A DNA stretch of 13,923 nucleotides from Solirubrobacterales bacterium (GCA_027314825.1 DAHVAB010000024.1:1-13923); one strand, 5' to 3'; counted from the stretch's first letter, positions 7,099 through 12,646 are shown. Made by a program: numbers and translations. The notes: a model not told the origin generated them from the sequence alone.

Positions 7099-7934
7099 CG
7101 GCCCTTCCATTCCGGCTCTCGCTTCTGGAAGAAGGCGGTGACTCCCTCGAGCACGTCCTCGGTGGAGATCGCGAGCGAGAGCTGGCCGCGCAGGTAGTCG
7201 AGCGCGTCATCCAGCGGCATGTCCAGCTGGCGGCGCATCGCCTCCTTGCCGAGGCGCATGATCACCGGCGACTTCCCGGCCAGCTTGGCGGCCCACTCCG
7301 AGACGGCGGCGTCGAAGTCGGCCCGGGGGACGACCTTGTTGACGATCCCGGCCTCGAGCGCCTGACGGGCGTCCATCCGCTCGCCGAGCAGCAGCATCTC
7401 GTTGGCCTTCTTGCGCGGCACGTTGCGGTAGATCAGCGCCATGATCATGAACGGGAAGACGCCGACGTTGATCTCCGGCGTGCCGAAGGTCGCATCCTCG
7501 GATGCGACGATCAGATCGCAGGCGAGCGCGAGCCCGAGCGCGCCCGCGAGCACGTGCCCGCCGGCCGCGCAGATCGTGGGCTTCCCGAGCGAGCCGATCA
7601 GCTTGAAGAGGTCGGCCAGCATCTCGGTGCCGAAGTGCTTGTGAACAAGCGGTACCTCGCCGGCGAAGCCGCCCAGGTTCGCCCCGGAGGAGAACACTTT
7701 CTCGTGCGAGGAGGCGATCACCACGCAGCGGACCTCTCCATCCGCCCTGGCCCGCTGCAGCGCGTCCCGCAGGCCGACCAGCATCTCCACCGAGAGCGAG
7801 TTGCGCGTATCCGGATCGTTCAGCGTGATCGCGGCGATGCCGTCCTTGACCGTGTAGAGGACGTGCTGCTTGGCGGGCTGCTCGCCGGCGGGGGGCTGCT
7901 GCGCGGGGGGCTGGGGCTCGGCCACGGCGGACAT
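7095..7934 (-). CDS. Enoyl-CoA hydratase/isomerase family protein (279 aa)
   Basis: This is a crotonase-fold protein. The oxyanion-hole regions are at SSGANLGGF (82-90) and AAGGHVLAGALGLALACD (123-140), and FGTPEINVGVFPF gives Glu154, matching rat hydratase Glu164. The partner Glu144 position is Gly134, so the normal two-glutamate water-addition site is incomplete; many family members with one glutamate are isomerases, hydrolases or specialised hydratases. The first 22 residues are a Pro/Gln-rich tail outside the fold. There is no good Shine-Dalgarno before ATG 7934. It is the first gene of the operon, only 26 bases from the dyad at 7961-7985, and its stop overlaps the carboxyltransferase start. 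Role inferred: hydration of the carboxylated enoyl-CoA. Confidence 0.9.
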   Translation of the reverse strand: MSAVAEPQPPAQQPPAGEQPAKQHVLYTVKDGIAAITLNDPDTRNSLSVEMLVGLRDALQRARADGEVRCVVIASSHEKVFSSGANLGGFAGEVPLVHKHFGTEMLADLFKLIGSLGKPTICAAGGHVLAGALGLALACDLIVASEDATFGTPEINVGVFPFMIMALIYRNVPRKKANEMLLLGERMDARQALEAGIVNKVVPRADFDAAVSEWAAKLAGKSPVIMRLGKEAMRRQLDMPLDDALDYLRGQLSLAISTEDVLEGVTAFFQKREPEWKGR

Positions 7935-7960
7935 CCTAGCCGGATGGGCCGCGTGGCGCG

Positions 7961-7985
7961 AAGTACGCAGCGCTACTGCTTACTT
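7961..7985 (-). promoter_or_regulatory. 25-bp operator-like dyad upstream of the hydratase operon
   Basis: Read on the minus strand this is AAGTAAGCAG-N5-CTGCGTACTT, a 10-5-10 dyad whose arms pair at 9 of 10 positions. It lies 26 bases upstream of the hydratase ATG. A second dyad of the same design is upstream of the acyl-CoA dehydrogenase at 12622-12646 (18 of 25 positions identical). Shared control by one regulator is inferred; the MerR in this operon is the first candidate because the TetR has its own, different dyad. Confidence 0.6.
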
Positions 7986-8045
7986 TGAGGCGCTTCGCGC
8001 GTCGCGCACCGGCGATGGCGTGACGCTCGGGGCCGGCGGCCGCGA

Positions 8046-8065
8046 ATTCCGATTGATGCCACTTG
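8046..8065. repeat. Dispersed repeat copy 1, downstream of vapC
   Basis: This 20-base segment matches 11012-11031 at 17 of 20 positions. Copy 1 lies 42 bases beyond the vapC stop and copy 2 lies beyond the vapB relic, so it looks like the conserved downstream edge of two vapBC copies. Read on the minus strand the copies share GCATC(A/T)ATCGGAAT, so a promoter or protein-binding site remains possible. Confidence 0.5.
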
Positions 8066-8107
8066 GCACCTGAGCGGCAAGCCGCCCAGACGCCGACACG
8101 TTCGCGC

Positions 8108-8536
8108 TCAGCGCAGCGGATGCCGCCAGCGAAGGCCCTGATAGCGGGCGAAGCCGCCGTCGGTCGTGATCCATTCGCTGCCCGACTCGATCGCCAGCGC
8201 CGCCAAGTAGGCGTCGGGGATCGCGTTGCCCGTGGCGCCGGTCGCCTCGCAGAGACCGGTGAAGATCTCCCAGTGACGCGGGCCGGGCGAGAGGACGACG
8301 CAGTTGGGTGCCGCGGCCAGCGACCGTGCGAAGGCGATCGCCTCACCGGCGGGCGTCGGGCGCTCGAAGATTCGCGGGTGGGTGACGACGCGCAGCATCC
8401 CGCTCAGCACGAGCGTGCAGATGCCGAACGCGGCGTCGCCGTTGACGGTCTCCTGCAGCCACGCCCCGATCCGATCGTTCTCGGGGGTGCCGCCGCGGTG
8501 GGCATGGACGAGGACGTTGACGTCGAGCAGGATCAG
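8108..8536 (-). CDS. vapC: VapC-family PIN-domain ribonuclease toxin (142 aa), apparent CTG start
   Basis: From a CTG at 8536-8534 the product reads (M)ILLDVNVLVHAHRGG, the standard start of this VapC group. PIN acidic residues are Asp5, Asp108 (NAIPDAYLAALAIE) and Asp126 (TTDGGFARYQGLRW), with the family ending RWRHPLR. VapC toxins are Mg-dependent RNases that cut tRNA or rRNA and are silenced by VapB. The CTG overlaps the vapB TGA as CTGA. A TGA lies in frame seven codons upstream and no ATG, GTG or TTG lies between; the first downstream GTG (8410) would remove Asp5 and the first strand. So either CTG initiates, or a start-codon mutation has weakened or silenced the toxin. The coding frame is otherwise intact over the full family length. 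Confidence 0.88.
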   Translation of the reverse strand: MILLDVNVLVHAHRGGTPENDRIGAWLQETVNGDAAFGICTLVLSGMLRVVTHPRIFERPTPAGEAIAFARSLAAAPNCVVLSPGPRHWEIFTGLCEATGATGNAIPDAYLAALAIESGSEWITTDGGFARYQGLRWRHPLR

Positions 8537-8772
8537 CGCAGGCCGTCCATCAGCTCACGCAGCGCAGCCGAGTCGTCCAGGTCGACGCCGGCGCGGGTCC
8601 TCGCATCGTCGAACGGGTGCAGCTCGAAGCGCCGAACGCCGGCAGGTGGACGCCGTGAGAGAGTCTGCCGCAGGGAGTCTTCGATCAGAGCCGTCAGCGT
8701 GGTGTTCTCAGCGGCCGCTCGCTGCTTGGCCGCCACGAGCAGATCGTCGTTGAGACGCACCGTGGTCCTCAC
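8533..8772 (-). CDS. vapB: VapB-family ribbon-helix-helix antitoxin (79 aa)
   Basis: The N-terminal RTTVRLNDDLLVAAKQRAAAENTTLTALIEDSLRQTL is a ribbon-helix-helix DNA-binding domain; the C-terminal half, with RRFELHPFDDARTRAGVDLDDSAALRELMDGL, is the usual toxin-wrapping tail. I chose GTG 8772 because homologues begin at (M)RTTVRL and because a -10-like TACGCT sits six bases upstream, which suggests a leaderless transcript. ATG 8796 would add eight residues but lies inside the likely operator palindrome. Its stop overlaps the vapC start (CTGA), giving the usual antitoxin-first coupling. The 5' end lies within the 3' end of the upstream secreted-protein gene in another frame. VapB with VapC should repress this promoter. 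Confidence 0.9.
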   Translation of the reverse strand: MRTTVRLNDDLLVAAKQRAAAENTTLTALIEDSLRQTLSRRPPAGVRRFELHPFDDARTRAGVDLDDSAALRELMDGLR

Positions 8773-9934
8773 GCAACGAGCGTAGCAGCGCGACATAAAT
8801 ATGTCTAGCCCCCCCGGTCGCAGGGAACCTGGTCACATGCGCTCGCCGCGGGCGATGCCGCAGGACGATCGCGCCCAGACACCCGGCGGGCCGCCTGGAG
8901 GTGGAGCGGTGCCCGCGGCGCCGCTGCAGCCGCTCGCTCTTCAAGCACGCCTGTACGCGCCGCCGCTGCGCCGCTTCACGCCGCTTCTTGGCCGCTTCGA
9001 GCCTCTTGTACCGGGCCGCGCCGATCGTCCGATCGGCGGGCGGCGCCTTCACGCTGACCGGCACTTCGGTGGCGAGGATGTCGATCGACGCGGTGATGCG
9101 GATCGCTCCGGCCCCCACCGTCCAGCTCGTGCGGACCGGCAGGCCGTCCGGGGCGAAGAAGACGTAGAGCTGCGCTGTCAGCTTGCCCAGCTTCTTCATG
9201 TGCGCACGCAGTTCCGTCGAGAGGCCGGCGAACAGCGTGCTGGGGGCCAGCGTGGCGGCGAACTCGGTCGCCTGGCTGCCGTTGACGATCTCCGGGCCGA
9301 CCTCGGTGACGGCGGTGGCCTTATCGAGAAGGCCGACCAGCCCGGCGAACGTGCCGGCGGCGGATGCTTCGGGGGACTGCCCCTTCGTGGTGGCGCTCGC
9401 GACGCCGCTGCCCAGGGTGAGCGGGTCGATGCTCGCAGCGCTCCCGCGGTGCGTTTCGCGCACCCACGGGCGGCCTTCGACGGGTTCGCTGGCGCCCCGC
9501 CTGCGGACGTAGGTCGTGTGCCCGACGATCCTCGCTTCGGCATCCTGGCCGAAGATGCCCGCCTTCACGAAGCCCTCTTGCGAGGAGAGGCTCATCTCGC
9601 CGGTGCCCTCGATCGGCAGGGTGAAGGAGAACCCTTTCGCGCTGGGAAGGCTCAGCGAGACTTCGTAGAGCGCGGAGAAGCTGACGCTGTTCACGTGCAG
9701 CGCTTCCGCCTGGCGCTCGAAGGCGACCAGTTCCGGCGGCGGGCTCGCCGGTGGCACGCTGGCCGGTGGCACGCTGGCCGGTGGCGTGGAGGCGACGGCC
9801 GCGGCCGGCGAGAGCGCGAGCGCGAGCGCGGCGCTCGCGAGCAGCCGCCCGATACCCGGGCCCTGGAGGAGCCGCCCGATACGCGAGCCTCGGAGCATCC
9901 GCCCGTTACCCGGTCCCTGGAGGAGCCGCCTCAT
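8708..9934 (-). CDS. Putative secreted protein B, paralogue of the next gene, with run-on C-terminus (408 aa)
   Basis: The ATG at 9934 overlaps the stop of paralogue A (ATGA). Residues 1-29 are three 9-residue repeats of the RLLQGPGIG type, a hydrophobic export helix spans about 31-48 (likely cleavage after AVAS), then a Pro-rich linker made by a 15-bp repeat. Residues 66-300 match protein A: PPELVAFERQAEALHVNSVSFS, GHTTYVRRRG..GRPWVRE, LYVFFAPDGLPVRTSWTV and VSVKAPPADRTIG. The layout suggests a beta-rich LolA/LprG-like fold, but there is no lipobox. A basic tail holds Cys330 and Cys352, as in A. Beyond about residue 357 there is nothing to align with A; the frame continues 65 bases into vapB before stopping, so the original stop may have been lost. 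Function unknown. Confidence 0.72.
   Translation of the reverse strand: MRRLLQGPGNGRMLRGSRIGRLLQGPGIGRLLASAALALALSPAAAVASTPPASVPPASVPPASPPPELVAFERQAEALHVNSVSFSALYEVSLSLPSAKGFSFTLPIEGTGEMSLSSQEGFVKAGIFGQDAEARIVGHTTYVRRRGASEPVEGRPWVRETHRGSAASIDPLTLGSGVASATTKGQSPEASAAGTFAGLVGLLDKATAVTEVGPEIVNGSQATEFAATLAPSTLFAGLSTELRAHMKKLGKLTAQLYVFFAPDGLPVRTSWTVGAGAIRITASIDILATEVPVSVKAPPADRTIGAARYKRLEAAKKRREAAQRRRVQACLKSERLQRRRGHRSTSRRPAGCLGAIVLRHRPRRAHVTRFPATGGARHIYVALLRSLREDHGASQRRSARGGQAASGR
8779..8807 (-). promoter_or_regulatory. Putative vapBC promoter with overlapping operator palindrome
   Basis: On the minus strand TAGACA (8807-8802), a 17-base spacer and TACGCT (8784-8779) resemble -35 and -10 elements; six bases later comes the vapB GTG, which would make the message leaderless. 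GACATA-AA-TATGTC (8792-8805), a perfect 6-base-arm palindrome and one of the few AT-rich spots in the window, covers the -35 and spacer, a natural place for VapBC autorepression. The promoter lies inside the upstream gene's coding frame. Confidence 0.55.
9747..9785. repeat. 15-bp tandem repeat in the linker of secreted protein B
   Basis: The unit CCGGTGGCACGCTGG is repeated for about 2.6 copies. It encodes the PPASV repeats just after the signal peptide and keeps the frame. Confidence 0.85.
9844..9930. repeat. 27-bp tandem repeat (3 copies plus a partial) in the 5' end of secreted protein B
   Basis: Units at 9844-9870, 9871-9897 and 9898-9924, with a partial copy to 9930, encode a 9-residue repeat ahead of the export helix. 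The copies have diverged; the middle one carries an in-frame ATG (9898-9896) that could serve as a second start giving a shorter, more ordinary signal peptide. Confidence 0.82.
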
Positions 9935-10968
9935 CCCTTGATCACCAGCTTGCCGGACGCTTCGCCGTGCGCGCTGTGACCGGCGTCGAAGCAGCCTTGC
10001 AGCCGCTTGCGCAAGCGGCGCCCATGCTCGCCGCGACGCCCGCCTTCTCGCGTGACCCTTCTGAGACACCTGCGTATGCGACGCGCTTGGCGCCTGGCGA
10101 TGCGCCGCTCCAGCCGTCTCAGCGCGCGCTGTCCGATCGTGAGCCTGGCGGGCGGCGCCTTGACGAGCACCGGCATGTTGACGCCGTCCAGCGTGCTCGT
10201 GGTGCTCATGATGGTCAGGCCGTCGGTGACGGTGCCGATCGTCTCGATCGGCAGGCCGCCCGGTTCGACGAAGAGCTGCAGCGTCCCGGTTTCGGGGATC
10301 CGGCGAGGCTGCGGGCCGCCGATCGCGGTGCGGCCGGGCCCCTTGAACGTCGCGGTGAACTGAATCGTCTGCTTGCCCTGGACGGTGGCCGCGCCGTCCT
10401 GGCTGACCGAGACCGCGCCGGCGAGATCGTTGCGCAGAAGGGCGAAGCTCGGGCTGGCGTCCAGCAGCTTCGGGCCGAGGTTGAGCGGTTCGGGCAGGTG
10501 CTTCGGCACAACGGCCCTCACCCACGGCCTGCCCCCGTCCCTGCGGGTCAGTGCGGGGATGCGCGCGTAGAGCGTGTTGCCGATGAGGCGAGCTTCGACG
10601 TGCGCGCGACCGGCACGCTCGCGGAGTCGTGCCACATGGCGGGCGTAGTCGACTTCCGCGACGCCGCTCGCGCCGGCGAGCGTCCGCACGTGTGCTCCGT
10701 GCGCGAGCAGCGGCGTGATCCTCAGCGTCCGATGGAAGGACACCTTCGCGCTGCTCAGATGCAGTTCCTGCATCTTCTGCTCCAGCGCGAGCAGTTCCGG
10801 CGGCAGGCTGGCCGGCGGCGACCCGGCCGATTCGGGCGGGCCGACCGGCGATGGCGTCGCGGTGGCCGCCGAGGCCGGCAACGCAACCAGGGCGCAGAGA
10901 GCTGCAAGAGCGAGAGATGCGGCAAGGGCGGCGAGCCGTCCACTGCGAAGACCGTATGAGCGCGACAC
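9931..10968 (-). CDS. Putative secreted protein A of unknown function (345 aa)
   Basis: The GTG at 10968 is chosen because AGGAGGAGG (10974-10982) lies five bases upstream and a clean signal peptide follows: basic residues to 11, hydrophobic 12-31, and cleavage site ASA near 34. A Pro/Ser linker leads to PPELLALEQKMQELHLSSAKVSFH (56-79), then alternating beta-like segments with GVAEVDY, GNTLYARIP..GGRPWVR (130-151), LQLFVEPGGLPIETIGTVTDGL (230-251) and MPVLVKAPPA (265-274). This order recalls LppX/LprG- and LolA-like lipid carriers of actinobacteria, but no lipobox cysteine is present, so it is a weak structural guess. The tail from 280 is Arg-rich with Cys301 and Cys326. Protein B is a tandem paralogue whose ATG overlaps this stop. 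Likely extracytoplasmic, function unknown. Confidence 0.8.
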   Translation of the reverse strand: MSRSYGLRSGRLAALAASLALAALCALVALPASAATATPSPVGPPESAGSPPASLPPELLALEQKMQELHLSSAKVSFHRTLRITPLLAHGAHVRTLAGASGVAEVDYARHVARLRERAGRAHVEARLIGNTLYARIPALTRRDGGRPWVRAVVPKHLPEPLNLGPKLLDASPSFALLRNDLAGAVSVSQDGAATVQGKQTIQFTATFKGPGRTAIGGPQPRRIPETGTLQLFVEPGGLPIETIGTVTDGLTIMSTTSTLDGVNMPVLVKAPPARLTIGQRALRRLERRIARRQARRIRRCLRRVTREGGRRGEHGRRLRKRLQGCFDAGHSAHGEASGKLVIKG

Positions 10969-10973
10969 GCTCG

Positions 10974-10982
10974 CCTCCTCCT
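10974..10982 (-). promoter_or_regulatory. Strong Shine-Dalgarno fixing the GTG start of secreted protein A
   Basis: AGGAGGAGG on the minus strand, five bases before GTG 10968, is the strongest ribosome site in the window. It excludes the upstream in-frame candidates, which would add a low-complexity Arg-rich leader. Confidence 0.8.
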
Positions 10983-11011
10983 GGGGGTCAGAACGCGACC
11001 GGCCGCCGCGC

Positions 11012-11031
11012 ATTCCGATAGATGCTACCTG
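11012..11031. repeat. Dispersed repeat copy 2, upstream of secreted protein A
   Basis: This segment matches 8046-8065 at 17 of 20 positions. On the minus strand it contains TAGCAT, a possible -10 element for the gene A transcript, but its position after a vapB relic mirrors copy 1 after intact vapC. Confidence 0.5.
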
Positions 11032-11076
11032 CAGGCGCAGCGTGCCTGCAGGCGCAGCGTGCCTGCAGGCGCAGCG
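11028..11076. repeat. 17-bp tandem repeat (2.9 copies) carrying CCTGCAGG palindromes
   Basis: The unit CCTGCAGGCGCAGCGTG is repeated with a 17-base period between the vapB relic and gene A. Each copy holds the palindrome CCTGCAGG. A period not divisible by three argues against coding. It could be a slippage product or a set of protein-binding sites spaced 17 bases apart. Confidence 0.85.
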
Positions 11077-11114
11077 GCATGCCGGCCGACCGGCTCGCCC
11101 GCGGCCGCGCAGCA

Positions 11115-11192
11115 GAGGCCGTCCACCATCTCGCGCGGCGCCGCCGAGTCGTCGAGGTCGACCACGGTCCACGTGGCCGAGTTCCTGGCATC
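11115..11192 (-). pseudogene. Relic of a second vapB (antitoxin C-terminal end only)
   Basis: The minus-strand translation reads DARNSATWTVVDLDDSAAP then REMVDGL, against DARTRAGVDLDDSAALREL then MDGL of the intact VapB. Over 11116-11162 the DNA matches vapB (8540-8586) at 41 of 47 positions. The DNA-binding half is gone: the match starts at the ATPase stop codon. Beyond it, 11069-11084 resembles the very end of vapC with one inserted base, and then the dispersed repeat follows, so most of a vapC gene also appears deleted. The fragment has no start codon of its own and is not expected to be functional. Confidence 0.7.
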
Positions 11193-12441
11193 ACGGTCCA
11201 AGGGCCGCGATCGAAGTGACGAGCACCCCGTCCTCACGACGATAGGTGGGGCTGTCCGCGACTATGACGAGCAGGCCGCCGCAGGCGGCGTTGACCTCCG
11301 GCGAGAGCTTGGCGTGCAACGCGAGCAGGCTCCGCGCGCCCTCATCGACCCGGTTGTGTCCGAGCTTGACCTCCGCCGCGATCCACCGGCCGTCCGGCCG
11401 CTCGACGATCGCGTCGACCTCCAGCCCCTTGTTGTCGCGGTAGAAGCGGACGATCCCACGGTGCGGCTGTGCGTATACGCGCAGATCGTGGATCACCTGC
11501 GACTCGAACAGCAGCCCGGCGAGCTCTATCTCAGCGCCGAGCAGGCGCGTGGGCGTGGCTCCCAGCGCAGCGACCGCGAGCGAGGGATCGGCCAGATGGC
11601 GCTTCGGGGTGGCGGCGACGCGCACGCGCGAGCGCAGCGCCGGCTTCCAGCTCTCCTGGTCCTCGATCAGGAAGAGGCGCCGGAGCACGCGCAGGTAGCC
11701 GTGGAGCGTGGACTCCGCGAGCGGCTGCTCGTCCGCGCGAGCGATCGTGCGCAGGCTGGCATCGCTGCCCACGTTGCGGGCGTAGGCAGAGAGCAGTCGG
11801 CGGACGCCGTCGGGATCGCGCGCGACTCCATCGACACGGCTGAGGTCGGCATGCACGATCACGTCGAGATAGTCGACGTTCGCATCGATCGCGTCGGCCG
11901 GTGCGAGGTCCAGATCCCCGGGCCAGCCGCCGACGGCCAGCGCCTCGATCGCGTCGGACACGCCGATCCGGTGCCCGACCGCTTCGAGCGGAGCGCCGCT
12001 CAGCAGCCCTCCGACCGACACGCCGCCGCTGGAGAGCCCGCGCTCGAAGAAGGTCATCGTGCGCATCGGCACCGGAGCGATCCGACCCGCGCCGGTATGG
12101 CTCCTCGCCTCATGCTCAGGCGTCGAGGAGCCGGTCAGCAGGAACAGCCCCTTGCCACCCAGATCGTCCACGCGTCCACGAACCGCGTCCCAGATCCCCT
12201 CGGCGAGCTGATACTCGTCGATGAGCCGCGGTGAATCGCCGTCGAGCACCAGACGCGGATCGGTCCGCGCCGCCGTCAGCGCAGCGCGGTCTTGGTCCAG
12301 GCGCACCTCCGAGGCCGCGAACCCGCGTGCCGTGGTCGTCTTGCCGACAGCCTTCGGCCCGGTGAGCAGCACCGCTCCATGGGTGCGCAGACGATCCCGC
12401 ACCAGCCCGTCCACCACTCGTTCGCGAAGAGCGCCCGCCAT
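11191..12441 (-). CDS. AAA ATPase with DUF4143 C-terminal domain (416 aa)
   Basis: Walker A GPKAVGKT is at residues 28-35, Walker B RLIDEYQ at 72-78, and LLTGSS at 101-106 is the sensor region. A winged-helix stretch (SLRTIARADEQPLAESTLHGYLRVL) lies at about 229-253. The C-terminal DUF4143 part has LEVDAIVERPDGRWIAAEVKLG, whose Asp343, Glu357 and Lys359 form a PD-(D/E)xK-like pattern. Members are widespread, often horizontally moved and strain-variable; their cell role is not settled, with toxin-antitoxin-like or DNA-related roles proposed. I start at ATG 12441, with AGGTGG eight bases upstream. The open frame up to 12609 passes through a 23-bp repeat whose period breaks coding, so it was left out. 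It ends exactly where the vapB relic begins. Confidence 0.88.
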   Translation of the reverse strand: MAGALRERVVDGLVRDRLRTHGAVLLTGPKAVGKTTTARGFAASEVRLDQDRAALTAARTDPRLVLDGDSPRLIDEYQLAEGIWDAVRGRVDDLGGKGLFLLTGSSTPEHEARSHTGAGRIAPVPMRTMTFFERGLSSGGVSVGGLLSGAPLEAVGHRIGVSDAIEALAVGGWPGDLDLAPADAIDANVDYLDVIVHADLSRVDGVARDPDGVRRLLSAYARNVGSDASLRTIARADEQPLAESTLHGYLRVLRRLFLIEDQESWKPALRSRVRVAATPKRHLADPSLAVAALGATPTRLLGAEIELAGLLFESQVIHDLRVYAQPHRGIVRFYRDNKGLEVDAIVERPDGRWIAAEVKLGHNRVDEGARSLLALHAKLSPEVNAACGGLLVIVADSPTYRREDGVLVTSIAALGP

Positions 12442-12493
12442 CGCTGCGTCCACCTCTGGGGATGCCGCCCCGATCAGATCGTGCCCAGCTCGC

Positions 12494-12562
12494 CGAAGGG
12501 ATCGTACTCGCTCCGACGAAGGGATCGTACTCGATATGCCGAAGGGATTGTACCCAAGGTCC
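12494..12562. repeat. Three 23-bp direct repeats upstream of the DUF4143 ATPase
   Basis: Units start at 12494, 12517 and 12540. On the minus strand each has the core GTAC(G/A)ATCCCTTCG. They lie 53-121 bases upstream of the ATPase ATG, in phase with about two helical turns, so they may be an iteron-like binding array; each also contains a TAC(G/A)AT sequence that could act as a -10 element. The 23-base period changes reading frame at each copy. Confidence 0.85.
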
Positions 12563-12621
12563 GAGACCGCCTCCGCCTCCAGCTCGCGCCTGCGCCCGGC
12601 TCGGCCCACCCCACCCGCGCA

Positions 12622-12646
12622 GAGTAAGCAGTCCTACTGTTTACTT
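12622..12646 (+). promoter_or_regulatory. 25-bp operator-like dyad upstream of the acyl-CoA dehydrogenase
   Basis: GAGTAAGCAG-N5-CTGTTTACTT is a 10-5-10 dyad with 8 of 10 arm positions paired, and the same design as 7961-7985. It contains TACTGT (12635-12640) and TACTTT (12642-12647), possible -10 elements, so a bound protein would sit on the promoter; no good -35 is seen, which would also fit an activator-dependent MerR promoter. The ATG is 48 bases downstream of the dyad. Confidence 0.65.

Noticed and set aside
4520..7988. Plus-strand frames opposite the BKACE, carboxyltransferase and hydratase genes
   Set aside because: No ribosome sites, no recognisable domains, and the opposite strand carries conserved enzymes.
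8801..10959. Plus-strand frames 8801-9979 and 9751-10959
   Set aside because: Antisense to the two secreted-protein paralogues; their repeats (RWHAGRWHAG type) only mirror the minus-strand tandem repeats.
11028..12562. Repeat arrays as a CRISPR
   Set aside because: The units are directly adjacent with no unique spacers, have only three copies, and no cas gene is present.
12442..12609. N-terminal extension of the DUF4143 ATPase to 12609
   Set aside because: It passes through 23-bp repeats that shift frame with each copy, whereas ATG 12441 has a ribosome site and gives a normal family length.
7990..12610. A complete mobile element carrying the accessory block
   Set aside because: No transposase, integrase, tRNA target or terminal inverted repeat could be found. 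The paired dyads are operator-like and too diverged to be target duplications.
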